Shown: one piece after another, positions 1-12,554 of the stretch
How the letters are laid out: each line of letters starts with the position of its first letter
Position numbering within the stretch: the first letter of the stretch is position 1
Assembly (NCBI GenBank): GCA_022494885.1
Contig: JAGVSM010003594.1
Location: 1-64,000 of the forward strand
Source of the DNA: Micrasema longulum
Taxonomy: Eukaryota; Arthropoda; Insecta; Trichoptera; Brachycentridae
DNA: 64,000 nucleotides
Direction of reading: 5' to 3'
Made by a program: the position numbers and the translations under genes
The notes under the pieces: generated by a model
What the model was told of the DNA's origin: nothing
The model's database searches: none
Seen by the model: only the letters and a program-made list of their open reading frames with translations

Positions 1-355
1 CTTCTTTGCAGTAAAGACTTTAATTTAGACCTCCGAATGTGCATTGTACGATGTTACGTTTTCTTAGTACTTTTTTACGGCGTCAAAACATGGACACTCA
101 CCCAAAGTTCTTAAAAAAAATCAAAGCCTTTAAAATGTAGTGCTACAGGAGGATATTAAATGCTTGACATGTGAAGTCATTCTACAGAGAAGGATTGGAG
201 ACAGACGCAGTGCAGGTAGAAGGCACATCTCTTGGCTACAGAACTTGCGCGACTGGTTCCATTGCAGCACTCACTCCTTGTTCAGGGCAGCTGCCAACAA
301 AGCGTGAATTGCTACGATGATTTTTAACCTCCATCGGGGAGAGAAACAATAATAA
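1..355 (+). pseudogene. LINE reverse-transcriptase C-terminal remnant (3' end of a non-LTR retrotransposon)
   Basis: Translated with frame changes, the stretch reads like the end of a non-LTR retrotransposon ORF2. A 'V..VLFYGVKTWTL' segment near 50-100 is followed by 'CYRRIL' and, around 200-310, 'RRHISWLQNLRDW' and 'SLFRAAANK'. The last two are the usual closing motifs of insect LINE polyproteins (GRRRxSWLKNLRxWF and LFRAAANK). Stops and frameshifts make it non-functional. The copy is cut by the window edge on the left and ends near the polyadenylation-like AATAAAA at about 349. No 5' part of the element is present, as expected for 5'-truncated retroposition. Confidence 0.75.
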
Positions 356-1227
356 AATGTTAAATGCTACGGTTTTATTTCAACAATAAAGAAAACAGGT
401 GGGTTTAAAATGTTTTTTTCTGAAAAATCACTTCGCTCTCACAGTTATACACTTCTGCTTGAAGAGCATTCTATGCTTTTGAGGCCGAATTTGGTGATAC
501 GGTTGCATACGAGTAAAGTGATTTTCCTATTGCCGTAGATGTAGCTGATGTAAATGTAAAATGTCTGTCAACTTGTTTGTCCGGAATAAATATTTATTTA
601 AGATACTCGTATTCCGAAACAAAGTTGTGCAGTGACTTGTACATTAGCCAAGAGAGTTTGCATTACATTCTCTGATTTCTCAGTTTCAATATTTTGTGGT
701 TAATAGTTTGTTTCGTAGATAAACTATTCAGTGGTTTGTTTAATAGTTGTTGACTAGGATGATGACATGTTTTGAATAGGTGCTAGGTTCTTCTTGTAAA
801 TATGGTAATTATGGAAATCTGTAGAATGGATAAAAAAATAACGATTTTCTATTTGGCTTGATAAGTTTTATTTTTGATGACAAGATGTCTGAATCAGGGT
901 GTCTTTGACACATCAAAATGTCGTGAAAAAGTTTTATGTATGAATTGTTATAGAATAGAATGATGGAGGAGTGGTGATGACTTTGGTTCACCTAAAGTCT
1001 GTTTTTCACGTTATTTCAAAATAAACGAACCAGCCGCGTGATACTTGACGAAGAATAGCATATTTCACACATTTCGGTAAAACTATAATGAATAAACATT
1101 TATTAGATTCGTTTGTACCTATTTAAATTTGAAAATAGTTACATTTTTCGTTTTGTTTTTAAAAAACACCAAAGTAAATGATTTCAATATAATTTTTATA
1201 AAAACATCTCAGATAAAATATTTTTTT
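356..1227. other. AT-rich spacer, nothing recognised
   Basis: No coding potential beyond short random ORFs and no repeat that I could match elsewhere in the window. Confidence 0.6.
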
Positions 1228-1405
1228 TTTAAATATTAGCGTTCTTATAATTTACCCAAATATTTCAATTTTGGTGACCATTTTCACGAGTTGTAAGAAA
1301 TTACTTAAAAATATGAAAATCAAGTTAGGGTAGAGTGGGGTTCGAACCTCGGACCTCTGATCCGTGAGTCCGCAACACTAGCCACGGGACCACAATCCGA
1401 ATCAA
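1228..1405 (-). repeat. SINE2 copy (tRNA-like head plus shared tail)
   Basis: On the minus strand the head reads GGTTGTGG-type sequence, then a box-B-like GGTTCGAACCCC, then the SINE2 tail with 'GAAAATGGTCACC' and 'ATATTTGGGTAAATTATAA'. The same head-tail order recurs at 10,835-11,025, 33,873-34,060, 41,930-42,110 and 62,966-63,395. Five copies sharing both parts argue for a retroposed SINE rather than a tRNA gene. Confidence 0.8.
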
Positions 1406-3419
1406 ATATTAAAGTAAAACTTAACTTACTCATATCAAACACACACTCACCCGGTCCATAAACCCACCCTCACACCCATATACACTCACACACATATTCA
1501 CATACCTACCAAAACCACACTCCACTTTTTACACACGCATCGTCACACAAAAAAAACTCGCACACATGCACTTCTATGAATTAATATCTAACTGAACTGG
1601 ATTTTTAAATTTGTATTTGTGTGAAAAACTGATTTGGCTTTATTTTATGTTTTTTTTTCTAATGTTGTGTATATTTTACTGTATTGCTGTTGTTTTTATG
1701 AATAAACAAAAATTTAAAAATTTAAAAAAATAACCAAAGAGATTCTAATGATAATTTTATCAAAATCATTTTTTAAATTGAGCGAGTACTTTCAGGTCTT
1801 TCAAAATCCTGCGAAAAGAAATTGACTGGAGATGAGTCGGTCTCATGGTGTACTAGTTATTGCGTTTGCCAGGAATTAAATTAATGAATAATTGTAAAAA
1901 AATCAATATTGATTAACCGTATTGTATTTTATCATATCGTGGAGTAAAATGGGCCAAGCATGCGATATCACTCAGTGTCCTTGCCGGTCCCACATGCACA
2001 GCGGTCCAGTCTCCATGAACGTATGGTAGTTGTCTGTCTACGAACATGCTCATAAACAATCATACCCTATTATCATCAAAATTGGGAAAATAAAGTTGAT
2101 GCTAACATAAAAATTTACTATATTTACTAAGGTACGCTGGTGGCGATAATGGGATTAAAAGCAGTAAACTGTAAATTCAAAATAACGCCAACCTTTCATA
2201 AACAATGAACATTAACGAAAAAAAAAAATCCATTCCATTGAGCTCAATTTTTTTTTTTGAAATGTGCGAATTTTAACAGAGGCCATAAACTTTAGAACGG
2301 GTTTGAAAGTGGAGGGGACTTTCAATGCACCTCTGTGGAAAACATAGTTGGTGTAATTCCCGAAGCAGTGGAGCAATATGACTGAACTTAAAGATTCCAA
2401 GAATTACAAAGTTCGCTGCGGCGTTAAATTCAGAATGTGGGCAAATTATTTAATTAATTGGTTAATCAATATTTTGAGTAGGTCAATATGTTAGAAGGCA
2501 AGGGCCAGATTTTACCGCTTACAAAGAAATTATTTTTGGCGTATAGAACAATGGAAATGGAGAGCATTTTTGAGGAAGGAAGTCTAAGTTCTCATGTCAA
2601 TTTTCTTCTATTTTTTGCTGATGATTATATTCCCATTTGCGTGTCAACTAAATGTAGAAGTTTCTAAAAATTTGCTGTTTTCAGAATTTAATTCTTTGAG
2701 TTCTTTTACGTGTTCCCATTTTTCTTCCAGACATTTCTACTCTTCGTTCGACCCTTAGGATTCCCCCCTCCCTCTTTATTGGATTAGTAACTCCCAGTTG
2801 ACCGACCCCCGGTCTATTATATTACAGTACAAGTAATCCTTCACCTTTTCCTTTTTGAACTTATTAACCGAACTGAATACCCCTTTCAAACACGTGCTTA
2901 ATTTTATTTAGACTATGCGTCTTATTTTCAGATCTTTTAAAAATCGATCGGGATGCAAAATACGAAACTTGTAATGAGTAAAACGCTTCAATGAATAAAA
3001 ACAATTATATCCCTGGGTATTTCCAAAATGATGTAAAGAACACGCGTGATGAAACCGTTTGCAATTTGCTTTATATTTTTGGGTTTTTTATGAAAGTGTA
3101 GAATTTAATTTTATTTATTTAATTCACGTAAACGCCCGGGGGGCTTTTGAAAGTGTGATAAATAGATAAAATGTAAAAAGTAAGGAATAAAATAAGGCAT
3201 TTGGTAGATTCAAATACATATTCCTACATATAACTAGTAAAAAAAACCTATTTTAAAAATACATGTACATGTATGTATAAAAATGACATGATAAATATTG
3301 TAAAACATTTAGATAAATCAATATACCCCAGTAAAAAAAACTTTTTTCATATTTTTTATTTTTTATCTACGCTCAAAAGTATTTCTAAAAATACACAGTT
3401 CTAAGCGGGTAGAACCCCG
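1406..3419. other. Spacer with CA-rich tract and a possible LINE tail
   Basis: 1,436-1,570 is an impure CA/ACACTC-rich low-complexity tract. 3,110-3,170 (TTATTTATTTAATT followed by ACGCCCGGGGGGCTTTTG) resembles the reverse complement of LINE 3' tails that end in a short G/C hairpin and then A/T repeats. Nothing else was recognised. Confidence 0.45.
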
Positions 3420-3600
3420 ATACTACCCTTATTCACACCTGATTGGTACGTCAGGTGCAGAATTTATTACAGACCAGGAGGCTAATAACAGTGGTGAATT
3501 ACAGATCAGAGCATCCAGGCTTGAGAAAAAAGACATCGTTTATTTGTTATCTCACGGGGAATCGAACCTTAAACTCATCCAATCACTCCATGGGGGCCGT
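3420..3600 (-). repeat. SINE3 copy, degraded
   Basis: On the minus strand a tRNA-like head (GGCCCCCATGG, then box-B-like GGTTCGATTCCCC) precedes a diverged body. It lies directly beside a second SINE3 copy in the same orientation and shares its layout. An open frame across the two copies is only a by-product of the repeats. Confidence 0.6.
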
Positions 3601-3635
3601 CTATTTTATAAAATATTTTAAGGCAATTTTTGCAC

Positions 3636-3790
3636 TACAACAGGCCAGAAGGCCGAATTACTGTACAAAACACCCGAGGTTCAGAAAAATCATATCGAAT
3701 TTTTGTATCCTCACCAGGAACTGAACCTGGAACCTTCTGAGCGTGAGTAAATTTCTGAATCATCCAACCACGGAGGCCGCTATATTTCTG
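3636..3790 (-). repeat. SINE3 copy
   Basis: On the minus strand: head with GCGGCCTCCGTGGTTGG, box-B-like GGTTCAGTTCC, then a tail with 'GATATGATTTTTCT' and 'GGCCTTCTGGCCTGTTG'. The same order of motifs appears on the plus strand at 57,655-57,850, which defines the family. Confidence 0.75.
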
Positions 3791-6296
3791 ATCATCTTAC
3801 ATCAAGGTAAGGTGTTAAGTCTTACGCTTTAGGTTCATGGACTATAATGTTCCAGTGTAAAATTACATAATATTTTTAACGGAAATACTATCCATTCCGG
3901 GATCTTAATAATGGAAAGTGAACACGCCAACCCCTACACTACAAGGCGAACTCACCTCAATTAGATTTTTTTCAGGATATTTACACGAGAGTAGTCCTGG
4001 AATTGAAAACATCTTTCAAAGATGCAGGTCCCAATTAAAGCATAGAATCATTCGATTCCTTACACCAATAATATTTTGCCGTGATGTTATTATTGATTCA
4101 CCACATTCTACCTATAATTACATGAGATCCAATATTTTATTTATTATTAGAATTAACACTAATTTTTTTTAGTTTAATAAACGCTGCGAACAGATTAACG
4201 ACAGAAGTAAAATGAACACGATGGTGAAATACAGATTTGAAATTCAGACGATTGATTGTTGGAAAAACTAATTTACATGTTCACAAACAAACTTTAAGTC
4301 AAATTGTTTTCTAGAAAAAGATTACGAATTATAGCGAGTCTCATTGGATAACAAATCTTATTGTTTAATAATAATCAAGTATTTAATGAAGTTCTGTAAT
4401 TGGTTCAGTAATTCGATTTTATTCAATCAATTCAATTCGGATCCATGAATAATTCACTTCCTTCTCGGTAATGAAGTATTTCCTACAAAGCCGTTGTTTT
4501 GAATGATTTTCATTTATCTTTTAAATTACAGACCCCTTTACAAAGCTCTTCGTGTTTGTGTATTGGTATAGTACATTTATTAATATATTTACTATTTATA
4601 AATTTGAAAAATAAGTCGTTAGAATTATATACTCCTATGTCTCGTCTGGTTAATTTAGTCATCGTGTGCTTTTTAATGTTGATTTTTACTCACGTGGCTA
4701 TGATGTAAGACGCGTCTACATATGATACAATAAGTGAAATATCTTTTTTATTTATTCAAATGATGTATTTTTGTTTTAAGAAATCTTCAAATAGTCATTT
4801 TCACATCGGATTTAAAAAGTAAAATATGTTTGAATATGGTTGCAGGATTTCACATGGATAATACACAAAAAAATATCCTTACTTTGCAAATAATAATTAC
4901 ACGAACGAATACCACAATAAATTTGTTATAGAACTTATAACAAGTGAGACAGAGACGCTGTTCTGTGGTCGGTGTTCGAAGTTTTTTTTATGTTTGAGAC
5001 AAAAACAAAAGTAGCTCGTTCAATTAGCCTGTTATTGGCAGTAAGCGAGAGTGAATGTTAGAAATATGATCGGTGTATTTATGATTTTAATTACTTTTGC
5101 TGTAAGAGGCCATAATTATATAACAATTTTCATAAATTATCTCTCATTGTATTTTTTTCAAGTGTCTGAACTTCAGAATATCATGTTTTTTGCTAAACAC
5201 AATGCAATGTTACATCACCGCGTGCAGAGAAATTTTGTAGCACAATTTTCAATCGTTAAATTTTTCTCAAGAATTTTTATAGCATTTTAGAAATAATTTA
5301 CTGCATTTTCGACTCTTGTTGTTTGGTTGTATAATACATGTGTGTATGTTAGCACTTTTGGTCACCGTTTTGTCATGGTCTTGTTTGTTTTGCATTCCAA
5401 TTTCGTGTACAGTTTTTAACGTCTTAAGTATTTGATAACAAAGTGGCTTGTTTTTTTGTACAGTTCAATAAAAAAAAAATCGTTATCCCAACGATTATGA
5501 TCATATTGTGAAAATACTTCATTTTCGAAAACAAAACTATATATTGGTTATAAGTGAACAATACTAAAAGCATATTTTTTTTTTTCATTTTTTCTACTTT
5601 ATGTAGGTACTAGGTAAGAGAACGCAAAACAATTTCTTCGCATGAGCTACAAGTACGCATATAATACAATATTTATTTTTCGTACGCACATCACTATTTG
5701 ATGTTCCAATATCAATGTAGTCAGTGAGCTCATCGTGCCACCACACTTCACATCTTAAATTGGATCCAATCCATTTCCAATGGCTCAAAAAAGAACAACA
5801 AAGGACTTATTGGCTCGTTTAATCATCTGGGTTTAATGGTTTTCCATCGGTTTTTGGTTATTTCCCTGTTATCCTTGATTTTGCTCGTAATTTTTCTGCG
5901 CTTTCGATCTTCTTTTTCTGTTCTTCGTTTTTTGTAAAATAACTTTTCATCTACATTTTCTATGCATGCGTACTTTTTGAGTGCGTACTCTAAGCTTTGA
6001 CTCATTCCTTGGCATAACTTAAATTATTTATAGAACGACATCCAGTAACGAAAACAAATTCAATTAAAAAGGTTTGATAATCATAAAAACGAAATAAAAA
6101 AACTCACATTTGCTATATTTGTCCAAGTACTGTACAACAGATTACATGTTATTACGGATTCCTATATCAAAATCACAAACAATCACAAATTGTTTTTTAT
6201 TAGGAATACAATCTAACACGCTATATCAACTACATGCCAATTAAAAGCTATAGACAATATATTAAATTGTATTATTGTTAATTTTGGGAATAATAA
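3791..6296. other. Spacer with one small LINE fragment
   Basis: 4,636-4,692 (CTATGTCTCGTCTGG and GTCATCGTGTGCTTTTT) matches the reverse-strand end of the LINE at 54,971-55,540. 4,926-4,975 resembles, inverted, 50,955-51,010 (around GACGCTGTTCTGTGG). I see no gene; the short ORFs are AT-rich and show no family resemblance. Confidence 0.5.
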
Positions 6297-6419
6297 CCGT
6301 ATGCAGAGACAAACCTTAGGGTGAGGAAAGTACATTCTATTGTCTTCACCTTCAGGTTATTCTGTGCATTTGAGATTAGAATGTACTTTCCTCACCTTAA
6401 GTTTTGTCTCTGCATACGG
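6297..6419. repeat. 123-bp near-perfect inverted repeat (hairpin / mini-foldback)
   Basis: Two 42-nt arms (6,297-6,338 and 6,378-6,419) are reverse complements at 40 of 42 positions and enclose a 39-nt spacer. Each arm begins, from outside, with CCGTATGCAGAGACAAA. The size fits either a very short MITE or a transcribed hairpin. I saw no clear target-site duplication and no second copy in the window. Confidence 0.85.
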
Positions 6420-7139
6420 GTTTATGTCTCTAATAAATTGGGATGCGTACTTTTTAACAGTGCGCACTCTTTGCTTACTTTACCCAAGGTACTTTATTAT
6501 GCTTGTAGTCAACAAAGGGAAAAAAAACTGGGAAAATGTATATTCAATGAATACTTTAGTTTCTGTCAACAGCTAAAAATAAAAGGAAATTATTATTTCT
6601 GAGAATTTCAAAAATTTATTTAGTGAGTAATTCACGTTTTTTTCTTAATTAAAACAGTTGCTTACTAAGTCGATATGAAGGATCTTTGAGTTCCCATATT
6701 AGTCACAAAAAATTACAAAGTTTGTGCTGAAAATAAAATACCGTCAATATTTCGAGAGATTTTTAATCCAATATTTATTTATTTATTCAATCTATATTGC
6801 AATAGTTAAAATGCAAATTTGATTTAAATCAAAAAACAATTTCAATATTTTAGATGATCGTATGAAAATTACAGTGTTCTTGTTTAAAGGTTACTTAAGT
6901 GTTGTTAAATTATATCTCTGACTATAATGCTAAAAGTTCTGCTTTATTACATATATTTTAATGTTTTTTTATAATAATGTCAACAATTAGTAAAATTTAA
7001 AAGAGCTTCAAAATTAGAGTATTATAATTTCGTTGTTAACAAAACAGCTTAAACGAAATTTTACTGCAATCGTTGTAGAGTAGTCGTCTTAAAAACTAGA
7101 TTGATATATTTTCTCATAATTCCATGTCTATGCCAAAAA
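6420..7139. other. AT-rich spacer, nothing recognised
   Basis: No conserved coding segment or shared repeat seen. Confidence 0.55.
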
Positions 7140-7610
7140 TAAAACAAAGCAAATGAACGCGGTTGAAATGCAATTTCTTCGGCGAATGTGTGGGAAATCA
7201 ATGTATGACAGGGTTACGAATGATGAAATCAGGCGAGAGTGTAAATCTGAGTAAAGTATAATTGATAAGATTAAGGGTCTCTGAGATAGTTTGGTCATGT
7301 AGAACGAATAAATGACGTAAAAATGGTCAAAAAAGTATATTTGGCAAAAATGAACGGTAACGTAAGACGAGGACGACCAAAGAAGACGTTACATGATCAG
7401 ATAAACCAAAATCTTAAGTCTGGTCATGTCAAAAGCAGACAGAACCAAAGGGCATGTATGACAAGATGTATGAATGTGGAAGAAGCTAGAAATATATGCC
7501 AGGAAAGACGTGTGTGGCGGTCCAATCTTCCTGCCTACCCCTACAGAGAATGGAGTGATGGTAGCTGTAGAAGTAAAACTAAAAAAATATCAACAAGTTT
7601 CGGCGAGAAA
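7140..7610 (+). pseudogene. LINE-B reverse-transcriptase C-terminal fragment
   Basis: This is the 3' end of a non-LTR retrotransposon ORF. The reading runs through 'MYDRVTNDEIRREC', a 'GH.ERI' region, 'RRGRPKKT', 'HDQINQNLKSGHVKSRQ' and 'VCQ.RRVWRSNLPAYPY'. The GHVERM...RGRP..TW layout is typical of RTE/CR1-like insect LINEs. An in-frame stop near 7,254 and a frameshift before 7,323 break it. Three relatives lie at 38,525-38,965, 55,915-56,335 and 58,490-58,985; the 56 kb copy is the cleanest. Confidence 0.85.
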
Positions 7611-8984
7611 AAATAATAGATAATTTTAGAATTACAAAAATAACAGTGATTTTTAAACCATTTTTTGGTGGTGTTTTTTGTTAAGTTGAAATATTATTTT
7701 CACAAGAATTAAAAATACTGAATTTTAGGCAGAATTTTTTTTTTTCAAAACAATAAGACTCGCTTCGATCTAAAAAAAACCTTTTTTGTATTTAAGGCAC
7801 ACACACGTCTTTATAAACATATCTTTGGAAAACTTCAGTTTCTTTAGGCGTGGGTGAAGGTAAAGGTATTTTTGAGTGGGTGAAGGTGTTTTTGAGTTAG
7901 AGAAGCATTATTAAATTTTTCACCAAAACCTTCTGAAAGCCCGAAATTTTGGCTCAACGTGAATAACTTTTTGTCAACCTAGAGAGAAAGTGTATTTGAA
8001 TCATAATTTAATTAGTTTATTACCGTGGAATCAATCCTTACCATCTATGGCCTACTACTCGGTTAATGTGAACAATCTACTTCCATTGTCCATAAGGACA
8101 ATTAGTAAGTACTCACAGTCTAAAATTTCTATTAAGAAATAAATAGTGGAGGTCGGTTGCGCACGGATCGATGAGCGGATCAAGCCAAATAGGTAAACAT
8201 TTGTGTCCTGTTTATGAAATTTGGTCTACATGTCTCAATGAATTTGTTATATATTTTTTTAATTATTTTAGTTTATGTTGCTTATTATGTTTAAGATGTT
8301 AATTAGGTTAATTAGATAAATAACGTTTTTATTTTCTTATTGAATTAACTACGTTTAATAACTAATTTAAGGCATGTTTCATTCATTGTAAAATGTTTCC
8401 CTCGGCACGGGACACCCAAGTGAGGGAATATTATTTTGTCTAAAAAAATTGATCGGAACCAGCATGAACACGATCACAATACTAGAGAAAAGAACAAAAT
8501 TAGACTTCCATTTAGGAAAAAGGCAAAGTCACAAAATTCAATTTTATTTAAAGCAATTAAAAAGTATTACGAAATGGAAAAAAATATTTATGAAGAAAAA
8601 AACATATCAAAATTTAAAATAATGGTCAAGACATATGTGATAAACAATTAATAAATTAAATTTATTTGCAATGTTATTATTAGAACACACATAACAATAT
8701 GTATATAAATTAATATTTATAATTGACTGAATACAGAGTTTGTAAAATTTAATTTTGAAAACAGCAAAATTGACGTATTTAATTTTGTGTTTTTGTTATA
8801 TAATTTGTCTTCATTATGCGGGTATATTCGATTTCTTGTAATTTACTCACATTTTTTGATTTTGAGGCCATTTTCAAATTGTCTAAAATAACTGTGCTTT
8901 TTTATCGTCAACAGGGTCCCAACCTCGGACCTCTGAAACGTAAGACACACTATTTTGGTACTAAAATCTGGTTTCAAACATAGG
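7611..8984. other. Spacer with a SINE2 scrap
   Basis: 8,905-8,945 (GTCCCAACCTCGGACCTCTG) is a minus-strand fragment of the SINE2 box-B region. The rest is AT-rich and I see nothing supported in it. Confidence 0.5.
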
Positions 8985-9125
8985 CAGAATGGTAAATGTT
9001 ACACAGTGTGTAAATTGGTCACTTAAACCAGCTAATGATAGGTCATAAGCCCTGTTAAATACATAGACGTTAATATTACCTTCTATAAAATGTTCTTCAT
9101 CTCTGTTGGACCAAATAAATATTTA
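8985..9125 (+). repeat. R repeat copy
   Basis: Carries the family's ordered motifs: GGCAGAATGGTAAATG, TTACACAGTGTGTAAA, 'ACTTAAACCAGC', 'GGTCATAAGCCCTGT', 'TATTACCTTCT', 'TTCTTCATCTCTGTTG'. About 18 copies occur in the window in both orientations. No coding capacity and no tRNA-like promoter seen. Confidence 0.8.
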
Positions 9126-10669
9126 TTATTCAAAAACGTTCAAGTTCTCAAAAAAGCAAACGATTCATTGATTTAAAATACTGTTTTTTAGTGAACACTT
9201 TGGTAACGATTTCAAGACATAAATTAACACAAAAAACGCATAAAAACTCAATGAACAGTTAAAAAACTAATCTTATAACAATAGAGTGAAATTGAAATAC
9301 AATAATGAATGTTAGTTCTATACTTTCTTACGTGGATACATTTTCTGATTAATAAATCAGAGCGTAAGCATCATTGTAACAAGAACACCGTTTTACTGGC
9401 GAACATCATGCAGGCAGCTTTGGCATTGAAAACAGCGTCAGTTTTCATCGAACCTTCGTGCGGTAAGCGTCGGCGCCGGGACGCTTGTTTCAGGCATCGC
9501 GTCGGTCTCACTAAACTTACGTTTTGCTCATTTGACTGTAAAGTTTGAGAATTCGGATACTTCGTCAAAACTAACTTTAGTTGTGAAGAGTTAAAAACAA
9601 TTGTTTCCATCCATTGAAAATGATAAAGAATTTAACATTATTAAAAGTTAAAAAGTTGGGAATGTTTTTTAGAGTATTACTATAAGTGCTCATTTGTTTT
9701 AATTACTAGAATCCAGAATCTCTTTTGTAAGTATAAAACAATTCTTTTAAATCTCAAAGCATATTTAATAATCATATTATCAAAACAAGTATTCGGAAAT
9801 TATCAATTTTATTTGTTTAAGTCGTTTTAATTATCTTTAATTTTATTGAAAATTATGTGTACACAAAATTATATTAAATGTGTATTTTTATCAAAATAAA
9901 ACCTTTTTCGGGATTCTTTTCTAATGCAAACAGCTGTTTTTTTCTCAGTAAGCTTTATGTTAATTTATAAAAAATCTATATCATGGGTGTGACATCTAAA
10001 TTTTTTATCAATGATTAAAAAAAAACGTATGTAAAGATTATCGTTTATGTAATTATGATTATTTTTCTAAAATAACAGTTTCTCTAACGATTTCAATGAA
10101 GACTTAAAGTTATTTATTAAGAAATTATTTTAAGCATGATTTCTAAAAAAATATTTTTGAATGACTATCCAAAATAAATGCAAAAATATGGTATCTTTTG
10201 TTTAAAAATTGTAAACGAGTGTTTTCGAGTAATTTTACATTTTTATTCCACGACTTATTGTTAAAAAATAATTCTAAATTGAATAAGAGAAACAAAAGAG
10301 TAACTTTTAAGTACTTTGTTTTTGTTTAATTGTGCAGTTTCAATTAAATTGATTTACCAGGAAGTAGCAATCCAATTAATAAGTTTCTCTGTATTTGCGA
10401 CAGTTAGAATTAGAATAAAGTTTGTGCTGAAATAGATATTTTTCAATATTTTCAAAAAAACCATTTTTTTAGCAGATAAAAAAAATATTTTTTCGTGTTA
10501 AAAGGAATTAAATTAATAAAAATTTACATTTTCACAAAATAAAAAAAATTGTTACTAATTTTCTGAATACATCGATATTTTTTTTAACGGTAAATGAAGT
10601 GTTTTTTCCATTGTTAACATATATAATTATTTCAATTTATTACAATTTATTTTTGAATTACAATAAAAG
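9126..10669. other. Spacer with a locally GC-rich patch
   Basis: 9,400-9,545 is clearly richer in G+C (…GGTAAGCGTCGGCGCCGGGAC…) than its surroundings and open in both strands. No protein family was recognised. The rest is AT-rich and featureless. Confidence 0.4.
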
Positions 10670-10805
10670 TCATCATCATCATCATTTCCCTATTTGCACC
10701 CAGTGGTGCATAGGGAACTCAACTTTCATAATTTTAATGAGTGGATGTTAAGTTTCTCAGTCTTCAATTCAGTCTTACGCTTCAGGTGCCATAACAATTA
10801 ATGAA
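10670..10805 (-). repeat. SINE1 body fragment (headless)
   Basis: On the minus strand it holds 'CACCTGAAGCGTAAGACTGA' and 'CCCTATGCACCACTGGGTGC', followed by the (GAT)n tail that closes SINE1. The tRNA head is absent. Confidence 0.7.
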
Positions 10806-10834
10806 AATTATTTATTTCAATGGTAAGCATTTTT

Positions 10835-11025
10835 TTTAAAAGAAATATTTGAGTTCCTATGATTTACCCAAATATTAAATTTTTTGAGAGCCATTTTCAA
10901 CGAGTTGTAAATAACTCACTATTAGAAAATGGGAATCGAGTTGGAGTAGAGTGGAATTCGAACCACGGATCTTTGGCCCGTGAGTCGGAGACACTAGCCA
11001 CAGGACCACAACCCGATTTGAAAAT
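10835..11025 (-). repeat. SINE2 copy
   Basis: Minus-strand head with box-B-like GGTTCGAATTCCAC and the standard tail (ACAACTCGTTGAAAATGG, then ATTTGGGTAAATCATAG). It sits between two headless SINE1 pieces of the same orientation. Confidence 0.85.
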
Positions 11026-11104
11026 TTTAAATAAATGTTTTGTATATTGTTGAAAAATAAATTTATTTCAATTAATTACAAATAATATTTTAAAATAAAA
11101 TAAT

Positions 11105-11225
11105 AGTCATTATCATCATCTTGCTGTTCGCACCCAGTGATGCATAGGGCATTTAATTTGGATATTTTTATTACATGGATGTTAGGGTTATCAGACTTAC
11201 GCTTCAAGTGTCATAACGATGAATG
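11105..11225 (-). repeat. SINE1 body fragment (headless)
   Basis: Minus-strand 'CACTTGAAGCGTAAGTCTGA', 'CCCTATGCATCACTGGGTGC' and a GAT-rich tail, the same pieces as at 10,670-10,805. Confidence 0.65.
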
Positions 11226-11934
11226 ACATTTATTTCATTCAATTAATGAATGCAGTCATGTATCATTATTATAACCATACAATAAATGTTATTTAATTTA
11301 TTAATATTTTTTATCAAAAAAAAATCAAAAATATTTTTAGTTTGTAGACAAGGATGGTTTTTATATTTACATTCTCATTTCCTCCACAAAAATGTTTTCC
11401 CTCTCTGTTGCAACAAATTTAAATTTTTAACAAAATTTGGTATACCTTTTATCTAATAATTTTCTAATAAATTCATTAATAATGTAGGTTAAGTTTAAAA
11501 CATTGAAAAAGCTGACGAACTGTATGCTTTTAATTCAGCTGGACAATTGTGTTGACATTTTTGAAAAAAAAAAAAAAAAATGTATTTTTGGTTTAATATT
11601 TTTCAAAATCATTTTTATTTTTTACATATGTCTACTTCAATTTTATTCGGGAAAAAAAATTGTATATACGTTTTTAAGAAATACTACAAAAGAATGACAA
11701 GACAAACTAATAAATACCTCTCATTGTAATAATAATTTAATAGTATTATTTACAGAATGTCTTCCACTTATGTGAAAAATACCACATTAGTGAAAGTCAT
11801 TAAATCCGAAATGCTTTTATGGTAACAAAAACATTTTAGACATAGTTTTAAGCCTTTGTTTTGTGTAAGGTACTGAAATATAGTTACGTTAATGTACGAA
11901 GGATTAGGGTGAACTATTTATAGACACTAATCAT
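11226..11934. other. AT-rich spacer, nothing recognised
   Basis: Short ORFs only, including a poly-A-interrupted one, without family resemblance. Confidence 0.5.
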
Positions 11935-12300
11935 CATTCCATGTTCGCTCTTTGGTTGGAGCATATGGTGTCCACACAGAGCCACTCAGGAGGCATCCGC
12001 AGTATATGACTAGATTTTGCTGCGTCTGTTCTCTTAGTGCTTCATGCTTTACAAATTCCAACCACCGCATACTCAAGTTTCTTCCGACACACGTTTTCTA
12101 GAAATTCAGTATTTTGTTATTTTCGGCCCTGGTGTGGTGCCACGGTTCTCATCCGTAGAGGAGAATACATAGGCGGCATTTGGTTTTCATTGAATAAATA
12201 TCCGATCTTCAGATAGCCTTCATAATGTTGAATGTGGTGCCTGCTACTCTAAGCCGCACTCTCAACTCTTTTTGAAAGCTGCCATTTTCTCTAACGTAAT
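11935..12300 (-). pseudogene. LINE-D 3'-end fragment, degraded
   Basis: The edge near 11,935-11,990 (minus strand: ACACCATATGCTCCAACCAA, then ATGGAATGATGA) matches the 3' ends of the two LINE-D copies at about 18.6 and 26.6 kb. The remainder, to about 12,300, looks like very decayed LINE coding sequence, but I cannot align it motif by motif. Confidence 0.5.
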
Positions 12301-12554
12301 TAATATGAATCCTAGCTATGTACATAAATATACTTTTTATTACATCAATATTTTCCAAAATACATTTCTTAGCCAATACGACCGTTTACATTTTTAAAGT
12401 CAAAATAATCAGTAATTGAAATAACCGCACTTACTAGTAATTACTGACACAATAAAAATTCGTCATACTTATTGGTTAAGGACTTTTTATCGATGTGATA
12501 AACATTGTGAAAAACATATGTGATTGAACACCTGATAACGATAAAAATAAAACA

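Noticed and set aside
3443..3724. 93-codon open frame
   Set aside because: It runs antisense through two SINE3 copies; the peptide is an artefact of the repeats.
9309..9610. Overlapping 79-codon frames on both strands
   Set aside because: Caused by a local GC-rich stretch lacking stops; no motif recognised on either strand.
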